Source: an uncultured Eubacteriales bacterium (GTDB taxonomy: Bacteria; Bacillota; Clostridia; Oscillospirales; UBA644). From it: a stretch of 64,000 nucleotides of DNA. The notes beneath the pieces were generated by a model, which was not told the origin of the DNA, searched no databases, and saw nothing but the letters and a program-made list of their open reading frames with translations. Made by a program: the position numbers and the translations under genes. Shown one piece after another: positions 1-9,204 of the stretch. The DNA is taken from positions 7,213 through 71,212 of the forward strand of contig CAJLLT010000010.1 of the NCBI GenBank assembly GCA_905207625.1, read 5' to 3'. Numbering within the stretch: the stretch's first letter is position 1; every line of letters begins with the position of its first letter.

Positions 1-1799
1 GTAAGTTTTCTCTGCCCGAGAAGTGCGAGAGTATATACCTGTTTTGCCAGAGCTTTTGTTGTCTCATCACCGGGGTCCCGCTGCTCCAGTTTTTTCACAA
101 GTTCATTTGCTGTGTTCAGTACCAGAGAGGCGTCCTTTGTCATGTCCGGTAATGTCCCGTCACCGTTAACAACGGCGTACATTTTCATCATATCGGCAAA
201 GCGTCTTGACTCCTCCGAAAGAGTGAGGACCGCCGGGGTATTTTCATCCTTGAGTTCCACAAGTTCAACCTTGAGTTCTCCGTTTGACGAGACCTCTCTG
301 AACAGTTTTTCAAGTGTTTCGTTCTTTGCCGCGTCCCCGCCGCTTTTAATATCATCAACTCCCGCGTCCGCACGAAGGAATTTAACCTCGGATTCGGACT
401 GCTCAAGTTTTGAAATAAACTGGGTATCAACGATATTGTCGAGGACAAGCACCGATATTCCCTGGGCCTTCAGCATATTCACATATATTGCCTGCTGTTC
501 GGGATCGGTGGTGTAGTACACTGTTTTTCTTCCCGACTTTTCAAGATATTCCTTAAGGGTAACGTGGGTCTTCTCCACGGTTCTGAAAAGTATGGCATCC
601 TTCGTCCGCTCGTAGAACTTACCGTCACGGATGCACGCATATTCAATGAACGGCTTTATGTCGTCCCAGAATTTTTCGTATTTTTCCCTGTCTGTATTGA
701 AAAGTGAGTTCAGTTTGTCACTGATCTTTTTTACTATATGCGCGGATATTTTTTTTACATACTCGGAATTCTGCAGGTAGCTTCTGGATACATTCAGGGG
801 AAGTTCAGGGCAATCAAGAACGCCTCTCAGCATAAGCAGAAAGTCCGGAACGACTTCTTTTATGTTGTCCGCCACAAAAACACGGTTATAGTAAAGCTTT
901 ATTTGCCCGTCAAAATTGTCATAGTTGCTGTTGAGACGGGGGAAATAGAAAATACCTTTGAAATTCAGCGGGTAGTCCGCATTGATATGGACGTGAAACA
1001 GGGGCTCTCTGAAATCCTTGAAAACCTTACGGTAGAATTCGTTGTATTCCTCATCGGTGCATTCCGATGGGTTCTTGGTCCACAGCGGTACGGTGTCATT
1101 GATCGGTTCAGGTTCCCGGACAACCGTTACCTCGTTTCCGTTTTCGTCCTTCTCTTTTTTCTCTTCGGGCTTCTCGCCAACGACCTGCAGGTAAATGGAA
1201 TAGGGCATGAAACTGCAGTATTCCTCAAGCACTGCCGCTATCTTTTCCTTTGAAAGGTACTCCTGCTCATCGTCGTTTATATACATGACCACTTCCGTAC
1301 CCCGGTCGGTCTTGTCGCAGTCTGTCATGCTGAACTCTCCGTCTTCGGAGCAGTCCCACAACACTGCGGGGGCGTCGGTATAGGATCTTGTGCGGATGCA
1401 GACTCTGTCTGCAACCATGAACGATGAGTAAAAACCAAGACCGAAATGACCGATTATACCGTCATCTCCCTTGCCGCTGTCGTATTTCTCCACAAAGTCC
1501 AGGGCACCGGAAAGGGCGATCTGATTTATGTATTTCTTTATCTCGTCAACGGTCATGCCGATGCCGTTGTCGGTGACGGTAAGGGTCTTTTTGTCCTTGT
1601 CAATAATAACTTTGATCTCCGACGGTCTGTCGTCGTCTTTAGCCTGTCCGATGGCTACAAGGTGTCTGTATTTTGTTATTGCATCGGATGCGTTGGAAAC
1701 GATCTCGCGCAAAAATATATCTTTCTCGGAATAAAGCCAGCGCTTTATTATGGGGAAGATGTGCTGGGTCTGAACGGATATACCGCCTTTTTCTTCCAT
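1..1799 (-). CDS. htpG: Molecular chaperone HtpG (Hsp90), C-terminal end cut by window edge
   Basis: ATP-dependent cytosolic chaperone of the Hsp90 family. My translation of the minus strand from the ATG at 1799 shows the GHKL ATPase signatures in order: SNASDAITKYRHL near residue 35, DNGIGM near residue 80, and GHFGLGFYSSFMVAD near residue 118, followed by the middle domain and part of the C-terminal dimerisation domain. The start is preceded by AGGAG about 9 nt upstream. About 599 codons are present against a usual 620-640, so only the last few tens of residues are missing past position 1. A perfect sigma-A promoter lies just upstream; I see no CIRCE inverted repeat, so HrcA control is not supported here. 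Identification is secure. Confidence 0.96.
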   Translation of the reverse strand, partial: MEEKGGISVQTQHIFPIIKRWLYSEKDIFLREIVSNASDAITKYRHLVAIGQAKDDDRPSEIKVIIDKDKKTLTVTDNGIGMTVDEIKKYINQIALSGALDFVEKYDSGKGDDGIIGHFGLGFYSSFMVADRVCIRTRSYTDAPAVLWDCSEDGEFSMTDCDKTDRGTEVVMYINDDEQEYLSKEKIAAVLEEYCSFMPYSIYLQVVGEKPEEKKEKDENGNEVTVVREPEPINDTVPLWTKNPSECTDEEYNEFYRKVFKDFREPLFHVHINADYPLNFKGIFYFPRLNSNYDNFDGQIKLYYNRVFVADNIKEVVPDFLLMLRGVLDCPELPLNVSRSYLQNSEYVKKISAHIVKKISDKLNSLFNTDREKYEKFWDDIKPFIEYACIRDGKFYERTKDAILFRTVEKTHVTLKEYLEKSGRKTVYYTTDPEQQAIYVNMLKAQGISVLVLDNIVDTQFISKLEQSESEVKFLRADAGVDDIKSGGDAAKNETLEKLFREVSSNGELKVELVELKDENTPAVLTLSEESRRFADMMKMYAVVNGDGTLPDMTKDASLVLNTANELVKKLEQRDPGDETTKALAKQVYTLALLGQRKL

Positions 1800-1839
1800 T
1801 TTTCAACAACTCCTGTTCCGATTTTTTATACCAGAAAAA

Positions 1840-1868
1840 ATTATACCATTATTCCCGCCCGATGTCAA
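1840..1868 (-). promoter_or_regulatory. Sigma-A promoter of htpG
   Basis: On the minus strand TTGACA (1868-1863) and TATAAT (1845-1840) are separated by exactly 17 bp, about 40 bp ahead of the htpG start. Both hexamers match consensus perfectly. Confidence 0.85.
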
Positions 1869-1891
1869 GGTTTAAGTTCCAAAATTCATAT

Positions 1892-2626
1892 TTAAAAAAC
1901 AAAGGTTCTGGCGAGCCATATTAAGGTCAGATGCAGGGGATAGTAAATGTAAAACAGGTATTTTGCCGATGTCCCTTTTTTGCCGTTGTAGCACAGTATA
2001 AGGGGCAACGCAAATACTCCGCAGAGTTCAACCAGCGGAATACACAGCCCCTGAGAGGGCAAAGAACCGCTTATCCAGTAGTACCTGAGGTAGAATCTGA
2101 TGATATCCGCTATGAAGCACATGAAATAAACGGTTCCGGGATACAGGATCATTTTTGCCCGGTCCTGTCCCGCATGGTAAAATGCGAAGACAATAAGAAG
2201 TCCTTTGTATTGCCAGTCGCTTCTGATAACAACAGCCACCGCAATTGCTGCCGCATACACTATAATTCTAATGAAACCGAGGTCTCTGTTCTTCTTTTCT
2301 GCGATATCGGAAAGCCACAATGCGGCAACACCGAGAAAGAGGGTAAAAATAACGTTTGACGAATCCTGAATGAATATTATTTTATCCGGATTTCCGAACA
2401 GCAGATGAAACGGTATTTCCGATATAACGGCGAATGCAAGAAGACGCAGCATATACCTTGTCACGTTTCTTGTTTTTCTGTATCCGACCGTGATAAAATA
2501 GGCCATTATAACAATGGTTATCCGTCCGAATATCCTCAGCCAGAGAATATCCGGGAAAAAGGTATAGGCTATGTGGTCCACGGTCATTGCAATTATTGCA
2601 ATCAGTTTCAGTGCAAATGCAGTCAT
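1892..2626 (-). CDS. TraX-family integral membrane protein
   Basis: A 244-residue, strongly hydrophobic protein with about eight membrane segments. The N-terminus (LKLIAIIAMTVDHIAY) and the following FGRI.....YFITVGY.KT segment are typical of the TraX family, named for the F-plasmid pilin acetylase but widespread as a chromosomal gene in Firmicutes; an acyltransferase role at the membrane is a family-level inference. The ATG at 2626 has GGGAG upstream. It stands alone between radA and htpG, in the same orientation. No conjugation genes are nearby, so a conjugation role is unlikely. Confidence 0.85.
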   Translation of the reverse strand: MTAFALKLIAIIAMTVDHIAYTFFPDILWLRIFGRITIVIMAYFITVGYRKTRNVTRYMLRLLAFAVISEIPFHLLFGNPDKIIFIQDSSNVIFTLFLGVAALWLSDIAEKKNRDLGFIRIIVYAAAIAVAVVIRSDWQYKGLLIVFAFYHAGQDRAKMILYPGTVYFMCFIADIIRFYLRYYWISGSLPSQGLCIPLVELCGVFALPLILCYNGKKGTSAKYLFYIYYPLHLTLIWLARTFVF

Positions 2627-2652
2627 TTCCGGCTCCCGAATTCAACTCGTTT

Positions 2653-4005
2653 TTACAGTTTATTCATGGCGTCCCTTATTGATTCTACTCTGATAAGCTC
2701 TATGGGGGATTCAAAATCGATTTTGTTCCCTGCGGGGATCACACACCGTCGGAATCCGAGTGTTGCCGCCTCACGGATGCGGCGCTCAATACTTGCCACC
2801 GCCCGGACCTCTCCCGCAAGACCTATTTCGCCGATAAGTAACGTATCATCGGGAATAAGGAAATCCCTCAGACCCGAAGCCAGTGCGATCGCAACGGTCA
2901 GGTCTGCGGCGGTGTCGTCAAGTCTGATACCTCCGATAACATTCAGATAAACATCTGAGGTGAAAAAAGTCATTTTGCAACGTTTTTCAAGGACTGCAAC
3001 AATCAGATTCAGCCTGTTGTAATCAAAACCCACACTTACACGTCTCGGAGCCGGGAACGGGGTCGGGGTCACCAAAGCCTGGACTTCCGCGAGAAGAGGA
3101 CGTGTTCCTTTCATTACGCATCCCGTTGCTACTCCTGAAATGTTTGAGGGTTTGCCCTGTAAGAACATCTGTGACGGGTTCAGTACCTGTTTCAGCCCCG
3201 ATCCGGACATCTCAAATATTCCTACTTCGTTTGTTGAACCGAACCTGTTTTTCACCGCACGGAGAACACGGTATTCAAGACTTCTGTCACCTTCGAAATA
3301 CAGGACTGCATCAACCATGTGTTCCATAACCTTCGGTCCGGCGATGGAACCTTCTTTATTGACGTGGCCGACAATGAAAACTGTTATATCCTCCTGTTTT
3401 GCAAGATTCATAAGTGCCGCGGTACACTCCCTGACCTGAGGCACGCTTCCGGGGGAGGAGGATACTTCTTCACGGCTCATCGTCTGGATAGAATCCACAA
3501 TAAGCAGATCGGGTTTGATCTGCCGGGCTCTTTCACAGATGGTCTCTATGTCCGTTTCAGGCATTATCATAAGATTTTTTCCCGCGACACCGAGTCTGTC
3601 TGCCCGGAGCTTTATCTGCCGGGGAGATTCTTCTCCGGAGACATAGAGTATTTCCGAATTCTGTGACAGTTGCAGACATATCTGAAGCAGAATCGTGGAC
3701 TTTCCTATTCCGGGCTCGCCGGAAATCAGAATGAGCGAACCTTTGACTATTCCGCCACCGAGTACTCTGTCAAGTTCACTTATTCCGGTACTTATGCGTA
3801 CCTCTTCTTGTCCGGTTATATCCGAAAGAGGACGGACAGTGGTCTTCTTTACGGCTTTCGGAGTATTTGAAGCTATGGACGGCGTTATTATCTGCTCCGA
3901 TACAGTGTTCCATGCCCCGCAGGCAGAACATCTTCCCGTCCATTTTGCCGTTTCGTTGCCGCATTCGCTGCAAATAAATACGCTTTTAGCTTTTCCCTGA
4001 GCCAT
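2653..4005 (-). CDS. radA: DNA repair protein RadA
   Basis: RecA-like ATPase involved in processing of recombination intermediates. The 450-residue protein has the N-terminal zinc finger (CSECGNETAKWTGRCSAC, residues 11-28), Walker A (GEPGIGKST, about residue 96), the RadA-specific KNRFG motif (about residue 252) and a C-terminal Lon-like domain. Length is normal for the family. The ATG at 4005 is preceded by GGGAGGT at a good distance. It lies 26 bp upstream of the traX-like gene in the same direction. Confidence 0.96.
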   Translation of the reverse strand: MAQGKAKSVFICSECGNETAKWTGRCSACGAWNTVSEQIITPSIASNTPKAVKKTTVRPLSDITGQEEVRISTGISELDRVLGGGIVKGSLILISGEPGIGKSTILLQICLQLSQNSEILYVSGEESPRQIKLRADRLGVAGKNLMIMPETDIETICERARQIKPDLLIVDSIQTMSREEVSSSPGSVPQVRECTAALMNLAKQEDITVFIVGHVNKEGSIAGPKVMEHMVDAVLYFEGDRSLEYRVLRAVKNRFGSTNEVGIFEMSGSGLKQVLNPSQMFLQGKPSNISGVATGCVMKGTRPLLAEVQALVTPTPFPAPRRVSVGFDYNRLNLIVAVLEKRCKMTFFTSDVYLNVIGGIRLDDTAADLTVAIALASGLRDFLIPDDTLLIGEIGLAGEVRAVASIERRIREAATLGFRRCVIPAGNKIDFESPIELIRVESIRDAMNKL

Positions 4006-4067
4006 AAATCCCGACCTCCCAGAACTTTATTTATCCGATGTTTATACTATAATATTATGCCAATACG

Positions 4068-4307
4068 CCAGAAGCAAAAATACTTGCTTGCAAGGGTGTT
4101 TTTGCGCCGCCGTCAAAAGAGCAGCCGCACTAAGTGCGGGCGGCGACGCCGCAGAGGATTGCAAAGCAAGACTCGCCGAGTATTATACCAGAAGCAAAAA
4201 TACTTGCTTGCAAGGGTGCTTTTGCGCCGCCGTCAAAAGAGCAGCCGCACTAAGTGTGAGCGGCGACGCCGCAGAGGATTGCAAAGCAAGACTCGCTGCT
4301 CGTATTA
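4068..4307. repeat. Two tandem copies of a 120-bp palindromic element
   Basis: Two head-to-tail units (about 4068-4187 and 4188-4307) of exactly 120 bp differ at only a handful of bases. Each unit is internally palindromic: CTTGCTTGCAA near the left end is matched by TTGCAAAGCAAG near the right end, and a GC-rich inner stem (CGCCGCCGTC with GGCGGCGACG) surrounds CCGCACTAAGTGCGG. This is a MITE/REP-like structure between divergently transcribed radA and the oxidoreductase gene. The open frames across it are a by-product of the repeat and have no homology I recognise. Confidence 0.85.
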
Positions 4308-4377
4308 TACCACACCCCCATCTTAACTGTCAATAGCGCAGGTACAGAAAAAGAAACCGAAATAATTGTGTAAAGGC

Positions 4378-4406
4378 TTGAAAAAACATCCCAATTATGG
4401 TATGAT
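4378..4406 (+). promoter_or_regulatory. Sigma-A promoter of the oxidoreductase-MATE pair
   Basis: TTGAAA (4378-4383), a 17-bp spacer, TATGAT (4401-4406), 31 bp ahead of the ATG at 4438. Confidence 0.7.
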
Positions 4407-4437
4407 AATCCCGAAAATAAAGAAGGAAGTTTTTGTA

Positions 4438-5424
4438 ATGGTACGTTTTGCGACTATAGGAACGAACTGGATAACAGGGGATTTTGTGACCGCAGCCAAG
4501 ACCTGCAGAGGTTTTGAATATAAAGCCGTTTTGTCCCGGAGTGAAGAAAAGGGACGGGATTTTGCCGAACGTTTCGGAGCCGAAAAGGTATACAACGATA
4601 TTAATCTGATGTTGTCTGACCCGGAAATAGATGCGGTGTATATTGCAAGCCCGAACTCTTTGCACGCTCCTCAGGCCATAAAGTGCATGAACGCCGGGAA
4701 GCACGTTCTTTGTGAGAAGCCGATTGCATCAAACGAACGGGAGTTCCTTCAGATGCTGGAGGCATCGGAGAAAAACAACGTAACCTTCATGGAAGCGTTC
4801 AAAAGTCTCCTTATGCCCGGTTTTGAGGTGTACCGGAACGCTCTCCGGAAAATCGGGACATTGAGACATGTCTTTGCCGTGTTTTCAAAGTATTCCACAA
4901 GATATGACGCCCATAAACGGGGAGAAGCTCTGAATACATTCAAACCGGAGTTTTCCAACGGCTCCCTGATGGATCTCGGCGTATACTGTCTTTATCCGAT
5001 AGTTGCGCTTTTCGGTAAACCGAAGCAGATAAAAGCCCTCGCCGCAGTCATTCCTGACGGAGTGGACGGCGTGGGAACGCTTATAATGCAGTATGAGGGG
5101 TTCGTGGTTACCCTGAATTATTCGAAGGTCTCTACATCATATCTGCCCTGCGAGTTCGGCGGAGAAAAAGGAACAATGACCGTGGACAAACTTAACATTC
5201 CCGAAAATGTCAGCATCATTTACAGGGACGGCCACCGTGAGGAATTTCCTTTTACTGCCAGAGAAGACAGTATGTGCTACGAGGCGGAGGAGTTTATCCG
5301 CTGTGTGGAAAACGGAATAAAGGAGTCTCCGGTAAACAGCCACGAGTTGTCTATGTGGGTAATTCAGATAATGGACGAGGCACGCCGTCAGTGCGGTGTC
5401 GTATATCCAGCCGATGAGGTATAA
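4438..5424 (+). CDS. Gfo/Idh/MocA family NAD(P)-dependent oxidoreductase
   Basis: A 328-residue sugar-type dehydrogenase. The N-terminal Rossmann fold begins at residue 2 (a degenerate GTNWITG replaces the usual GxGxxG), followed by the family signature VYIASPNSLHAPQAIKCM and HVLCEKPIA (about residues 92-98), where the Lys of EKP is the family catalytic residue. The substrate cannot be predicted. The start at 4438 is chosen because AAGAAGGAAG lies just upstream; an in-frame ATG at 4366 lies in front of the promoter. The stop is 2 bp before the MATE start, so the two are probably cotranscribed. Confidence 0.9.
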   Translation: MVRFATIGTNWITGDFVTAAKTCRGFEYKAVLSRSEEKGRDFAERFGAEKVYNDINLMLSDPEIDAVYIASPNSLHAPQAIKCMNAGKHVLCEKPIASNEREFLQMLEASEKNNVTFMEAFKSLLMPGFEVYRNALRKIGTLRHVFAVFSKYSTRYDAHKRGEALNTFKPEFSNGSLMDLGVYCLYPIVALFGKPKQIKALAAVIPDGVDGVGTLIMQYEGFVVTLNYSKVSTSYLPCEFGGEKGTMTVDKLNIPENVSIIYRDGHREEFPFTAREDSMCYEAEEFIRCVENGIKESPVNSHELSMWVIQIMDEARRQCGVVYPADEV

Positions 5425-5425
5425 A

Positions 5426-6799
5426 ATGGTAAAGGAAAAGTCTTTTTATAAAACCCTCCTGACCATAGCTTTGCCTGTGGCTCTGCAACAGCTCATATCC
5501 CTGGGCGTGGTAATGCTTGACAACGTTATGGTGGGCGGTCTGGGCGACGTTGCTCTTTCCGCTGTGGCTCAGGCAAATCAGGTTACGGTCTTCTTTACCT
5601 ATATCGTACGCGGACTTTCCGGCGGTGCCGCATTACTGATTTCTCAGTACTGGGGCAAAAGGGATACCGCAAGGATAAAGCAGATCTTTTCGGTCGTATT
5701 CCTTGTGACGGCATTTCTTTCCGCTTCGGCATCTGTCTTTGTATTTACCTGTCCCGGAGCCGTGATGCGCTTTTTTGCCAATGATGAGGCACTTATCGGC
5801 GAGGCTGTGGATTACATAAGAGCTGTTGCCGTGTCCTACTTCCTTTTTGCGATATCGGATACCTTGACGGGAATGCTCAGATGTATCGAACTGGTAAAAA
5901 TTACGTTTCTTGCATCTGTTTTTTCCCTGTTCTCAAACTTGTTTTTCAATTACTCCCTTATCTACGGGCATTTCGGCTTTCCTGCTCTCGGAGTTGTGGG
6001 TGCCGCCTATGCCACGGTGATCACAAGGGCTCTGGAATTGTGCATTATTCTTGTGTATTTCTTCTGTATACAGAAACGTATAAAAGTCCGGCCTGTTGAT
6101 CTTTTCCGTCCCGGCAAGACCATGTTCGGTGACTACTGCCGATACGGACTGCCTATTCTCATAGGCGATGCTCAGTGGGGACTTGTCGGGGTTTTCAAAG
6201 CGGCAATAATCGGCCAGCTTGGAGTTCAGATGGTATCAGCATCAAGTATTGCGGATACGGTCATGCAACTGGGGCTGATATTCGCCAACGGTCTGGCAGC
6301 CGCCGCGTGTGTTGTTATCGGAAAGACCGTAGGGGCAGGAGATTATGCCCGTACCAAAGAGTATTCCCGTACTATAGAGATACTCTTTGCCGCGGTCGGA
6401 ATTGTAATGAGCCTGGGAATATTTTTTACCCGTTCTTTGCCTATATCCCTTTACAGCAAGATTACACCGGAAACCAGGGCGCTTGCCTACGATCTTCTCG
6501 GTATCGGAGCCCTTACCCTGATGGGAACCGGTTATCATATGGCTTGTTTCACCGGAATAAACCGTGGCGCAGGGGACAGCCGCTTCGTGTTCATTGTTGA
6601 CATGATATGCGGCTGGTGTGTAATGCTGCCGTTGTCTTTGCTTGCCGTCTTTGTGTTCAAATGGCCCCTGCCGGTGGTTTTCCTCTGTACACGGATAGAT
6701 CAGTGTTTCAAATGGGTAATAGCATTTATCCGTCTCCGGGGCAACAAATGGATCCGTCGCGTTGTCCGGGATACGCCCGAAACTTCGGCAGCAGATTAG
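5426..6799 (+). CDS. MATE family efflux transporter
   Basis: A 457-residue multidrug/toxin extrusion (NorM-like) membrane protein with 12 predicted membrane segments. The N-terminal LPVALQQLISLGVVMLDNVM and later GDV.LSAV..ANQ are standard MATE motifs, and the second half repeats the pattern. It is expected to be a Na+- or H+-coupled drug exporter. GAGG (5416-5419) gives good spacing to the ATG at 5426; earlier in-frame starts overlap the upstream gene. It is followed by two hairpins and a convergent gene. Confidence 0.94.
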   Translation: MVKEKSFYKTLLTIALPVALQQLISLGVVMLDNVMVGGLGDVALSAVAQANQVTVFFTYIVRGLSGGAALLISQYWGKRDTARIKQIFSVVFLVTAFLSASASVFVFTCPGAVMRFFANDEALIGEAVDYIRAVAVSYFLFAISDTLTGMLRCIELVKITFLASVFSLFSNLFFNYSLIYGHFGFPALGVVGAAYATVITRALELCIILVYFFCIQKRIKVRPVDLFRPGKTMFGDYCRYGLPILIGDAQWGLVGVFKAAIIGQLGVQMVSASSIADTVMQLGLIFANGLAAAACVVIGKTVGAGDYARTKEYSRTIEILFAAVGIVMSLGIFFTRSLPISLYSKITPETRALAYDLLGIGALTLMGTGYHMACFTGINRGAGDSRFVFIVDMICGWCVMLPLSLLAVFVFKWPLPVVFLCTRIDQCFKWVIAFIRLRGNKWIRRVVRDTPETSAAD

Positions 6800-6810
6800 C
6801 ACAGTAACAG

Positions 6811-6840
6811 ACCCGACCTGTAAAAGCATGTCGGGTTTTT
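6811..6840 (+). terminator. Rho-independent terminator after the MATE gene
   Basis: Stem ACCCGAC/GTCGGGT with a 12-nt loop, followed by TTTTT. Confidence 0.75.
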
Positions 6841-6848
6841 ACATCAAA

Positions 6849-6877
6849 GAAGCTGCATCCTGACCGGATGCAGCTTC
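6849..6877. terminator. Convergent-gene hairpin, probable bidirectional terminator
   Basis: Perfect 12-bp stem GAAGCTGCATCC/GGATGCAGCTTC between the MATE stop and the convergent epimerase stop. T-rich sequence follows on the plus side; the minus side is less T-rich. Confidence 0.6.
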
Positions 6878-6884
6878 AATATTT

Positions 6885-7766
6885 TTATTTAATTGTTATG
6901 GAATATTCCGCTCTGTATGTCTCGTCGGGAGCAAGCGTCACTATTGCCGGCTTTTCCGTAAGTTCTTCCGCGCCGGTGGAATAGGAGGGAAGCCCGTTCC
7001 AGGGTTCAATGCATACCATGGGAGCTTCGGAGAAGGGCTTATGCCATATTGCTACATATTTGAATTGAGTAAAGTCAACGGTCACGCTCTTTTCCGACTT
7101 TTCGGAGCAAAGGGTTATGACGTGGTTTGCAAGATCCGAGAGAATGAAAGCGTCGTTGTCGAACAGATCGTGGCGAAGGGGAATGATCCTCTTGTCCTTA
7201 ACGGAAAAATCTCTCGTTTTTCCGGTTATGAAGCAGTTGTCACAAAGCATTTCCTTGGGCGCCACGTCGCCGCCGAATTCTATCCGGCAGTCTTCGAATT
7301 TCTCGTCAGCTTCAAAGGGAAGGTTGAATCCGGGGTGCGCTCCGAGGGAAAAATACATCGGCTCGTTTGTCTGATTCAGCACGAAATAGGAGACCGTCAC
7401 GGTGGATCCGGAGAGCGTGTAACTGACGTAATAGTCAAAATCAAAGGGGTAACTCGCTCTTGTTTCCTCATTGGATTTCAGTCTGAAAACAATGGAATCC
7501 GCAGTCTTTTCCGCGAGTTCAAGCTCCGACTGACGGACAAAGCCGTGGGGGCTTTTTATCTGATACTCCACCCCGTCAAAGGTGTACTTTCCTTCTTTTA
7601 CCCTTCCCACGATAGGGAAGAGGTTCGGTGCACGTCCGGTCCAGAATTCTCCGTTGCCCTGCCAGAGATATTCCCTGCCGTTTTCCAGGCTTTTAATGGA
7701 GATCATTTCTCCTCCGTGTGAGGAAAAAACCACCTGGAGTTTGTCGTTTTTCAGTATATATTCCAT
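6885..7766 (-). CDS. Aldose 1-epimerase family protein
   Basis: A 293-residue galactose-mutarotase-like sugar epimerase. The pattern SSHGGEMISIKS, the EYLWQG and RAPNLFPIVGR segments near the N-terminus, GAHPGFNLPF in the middle and VCIEPWNGLP near the C-terminus match the subfamily annotated LacX/YeaD-like. It is expected to interconvert anomers of a hexose or hexose phosphate in the cytosol. It starts 10 bp after galU with GAGG as RBS, so the two are probably cotranscribed. Confidence 0.9.
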   Translation of the reverse strand: MEYILKNDKLQVVFSSHGGEMISIKSLENGREYLWQGNGEFWTGRAPNLFPIVGRVKEGKYTFDGVEYQIKSPHGFVRQSELELAEKTADSIVFRLKSNEETRASYPFDFDYYVSYTLSGSTVTVSYFVLNQTNEPMYFSLGAHPGFNLPFEADEKFEDCRIEFGGDVAPKEMLCDNCFITGKTRDFSVKDKRIIPLRHDLFDNDAFILSDLANHVITLCSEKSEKSVTVDFTQFKYVAIWHKPFSEAPMVCIEPWNGLPSYSTGAEELTEKPAIVTLAPDETYRAEYSITIK

Positions 7767-7776
7767 TTTCAGCCTC

Positions 7777-8655
7777 TTACAGGGTCTTTACGAATTCTTT
7801 CAGATAGGCCTTGAACGCTTCGCCGATAACGGGGTGCTTGAGTGCCGTTTCCACCTGAGCTTCCATAACGCCCAGTTTGTTGCCCATATCGTAACGTTTG
7901 CCGACAAAGTCCACACCGATCATACCGTCGGTATTGGAAAGGGTCTTCATGGCATCGGTCAGGTATATCTCACCGTTATTCATTTTGGTGGATTCCAGTA
8001 TGTCATAGATCTTTGCAGGGAGGACCATACGGCCCAGAATCGAGTACAGGGAAAATTCCTCACCCTTCTTGGGCTTTTCGATCATATCCGTAAGATGGTA
8101 TATGTTGTTCCTGATATTATCGACCTTCATGGAAGAGTAGCTGCTTATCATCTCGGGGCTTACTTCCTGCATACCCGCAACACCTTTTTCGAACTCGTTA
8201 TAGGCGTCGACCAGCTGTTTTGTTACCGGATATTCGTCATTCATTATAACGTCATCGCCGTAGCAGACCACGAAAGGATCGTTGCCGGTGAATTCCCGGG
8301 CAGCCATGAGTGCGTCTCCGGTTCCGAGCATAGTCTTCTGACGGGCGTAAACGATGTTTGCGAGTTTGTCGATTTTGTATACTTCTTCCAGAAGGGCCTT
8401 TTTCTTTTCTCCTCCGGCAATGAGTCTTTCCTCAAGCTCGGGAGAGCGGTCAAAATGATCCTCGATAAGAGTCTTTCCTCTGGAAAGAATGATCATTATG
8501 TCCTTGATTCCGCTGGCAGCAAGTTCTTCGACAATGTACTGCAGAGCCGGCTTGTCAACAATGGGAACAAGTTCCTTCGGAACGGATTTGGTTGCGGGGA
8601 GCATACGGGTACCGAGACCTGCTGCAAGAATAACGCCTTTTGTTACTTTGGACAT
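7777..8655 (-). CDS. galU: UTP-glucose-1-phosphate uridylyltransferase
   Basis: Makes UDP-glucose from UTP and glucose-1-phosphate. The 292-residue protein has the nucleotide-binding AAGLGTRMLPATKSVPKE motif at the N-terminus, the VDKPALQYIVEE segment and GTGDAL/CYGDD further on. I place the start at the ATG at 8655 because GAGGTG lies just upstream; a GTG 12 bp earlier is in frame but overlaps that RBS. It lies between queT (25 bp gap) and the epimerase gene. Confidence 0.96.
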   Translation of the reverse strand: MSKVTKGVILAAGLGTRMLPATKSVPKELVPIVDKPALQYIVEELAASGIKDIMIILSRGKTLIEDHFDRSPELEERLIAGGEKKKALLEEVYKIDKLANIVYARQKTMLGTGDALMAAREFTGNDPFVVCYGDDVIMNDEYPVTKQLVDAYNEFEKGVAGMQEVSPEMISSYSSMKVDNIRNNIYHLTDMIEKPKKGEEFSLYSILGRMVLPAKIYDILESTKMNNGEIYLTDAMKTLSNTDGMIGVDFVGKRYDMGNKLGVMEAQVETALKHPVIGEAFKAYLKEFVKTL

Positions 8656-8680
8656 GATATATAACACCTCAATTGTAAAA

Positions 8681-9172
8681 TTACATATATTCAGTTATTT
8701 TGGGATTTTTTTCGAGCAATATAAGCAGCGGCAACCCCAATCCGTAGCAGCACACAGCCTGTCCCGCGCCGACACCGGCGGCGTTTACGGCAAAGGAAAC
8801 AAAACTTACGGAACCGCTCTCAAACATCAACAGCAGACCTATTGCAACCGCGTTGATGACAACGGGGGGCAACGGGGCAAGCCACTTGAGTTTTTTCTTC
8901 GCACAGAGCCTCGTAAGTATTGAAGCCAGAAGGGTTGCCAGAGTCCCGACTATAACATCGGGCAGCCCGACGGGGGAAAACAGGTTTGAAATAAGGCAAC
9001 CGATGGTCAATCCCGGTACAGCCATGACTGAAAAATACGGTAACACGGTGAGCGCTTCGGCGATTCGGAACTGTATCCCGCCAAAGGACATAAATCCCAA
9101 TACGATTGTAAGGACCGCATACATTGCGGCTATCATTGCGCAAATCGCTATCCGATAAATCTTTTTATTCAT
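8681..9172 (-). CDS. queT: QueT-family transporter (queuosine precursor type)
   Basis: A 163-residue membrane protein of the QueT family, the substrate-binding S component of an ECF-type transporter for a queuosine precursor. The N-terminal AMIAAMYAVLTIVLGFMSFGGIQFR pattern with R in FRIAEAL, and the later GLPDVIVGTLATLLA segment, are diagnostic. About five membrane segments. No preQ1 riboswitch fits in the 32-bp gap to the gene upstream, so it is probably carried on the transcript of the radical-SAM pair. The RBS is weak. Confidence 0.88.
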   Translation of the reverse strand: MNKKIYRIAICAMIAAMYAVLTIVLGFMSFGGIQFRIAEALTVLPYFSVMAVPGLTIGCLISNLFSPVGLPDVIVGTLATLLASILTRLCAKKKLKWLAPLPPVVINAVAIGLLLMFESGSVSFVSFAVNAAGVGAGQAVCCYGLGLPLLILLEKNPKITEYM

Positions 9173-9204
9173 ATTCTGTCACTTTAAAATCAGTTTATAT
9201 CCGT

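Noticed and set aside
1892..2626. Conjugation system, from the TraX-like gene
   Set aside because: No other transfer genes are present; TraX-family proteins are common single chromosomal genes in Firmicutes.
4057..4336. Two overlapping arginine-rich frames of 82-89 codons
   Set aside because: They are produced by the tandem 120-bp palindromic repeat and themselves repeat; no start signal or family.
7582..8664. Plus-strand frame of 360 codons opposite galU and the epimerase
   Set aside because: Spans two real minus-strand genes; shadow only.
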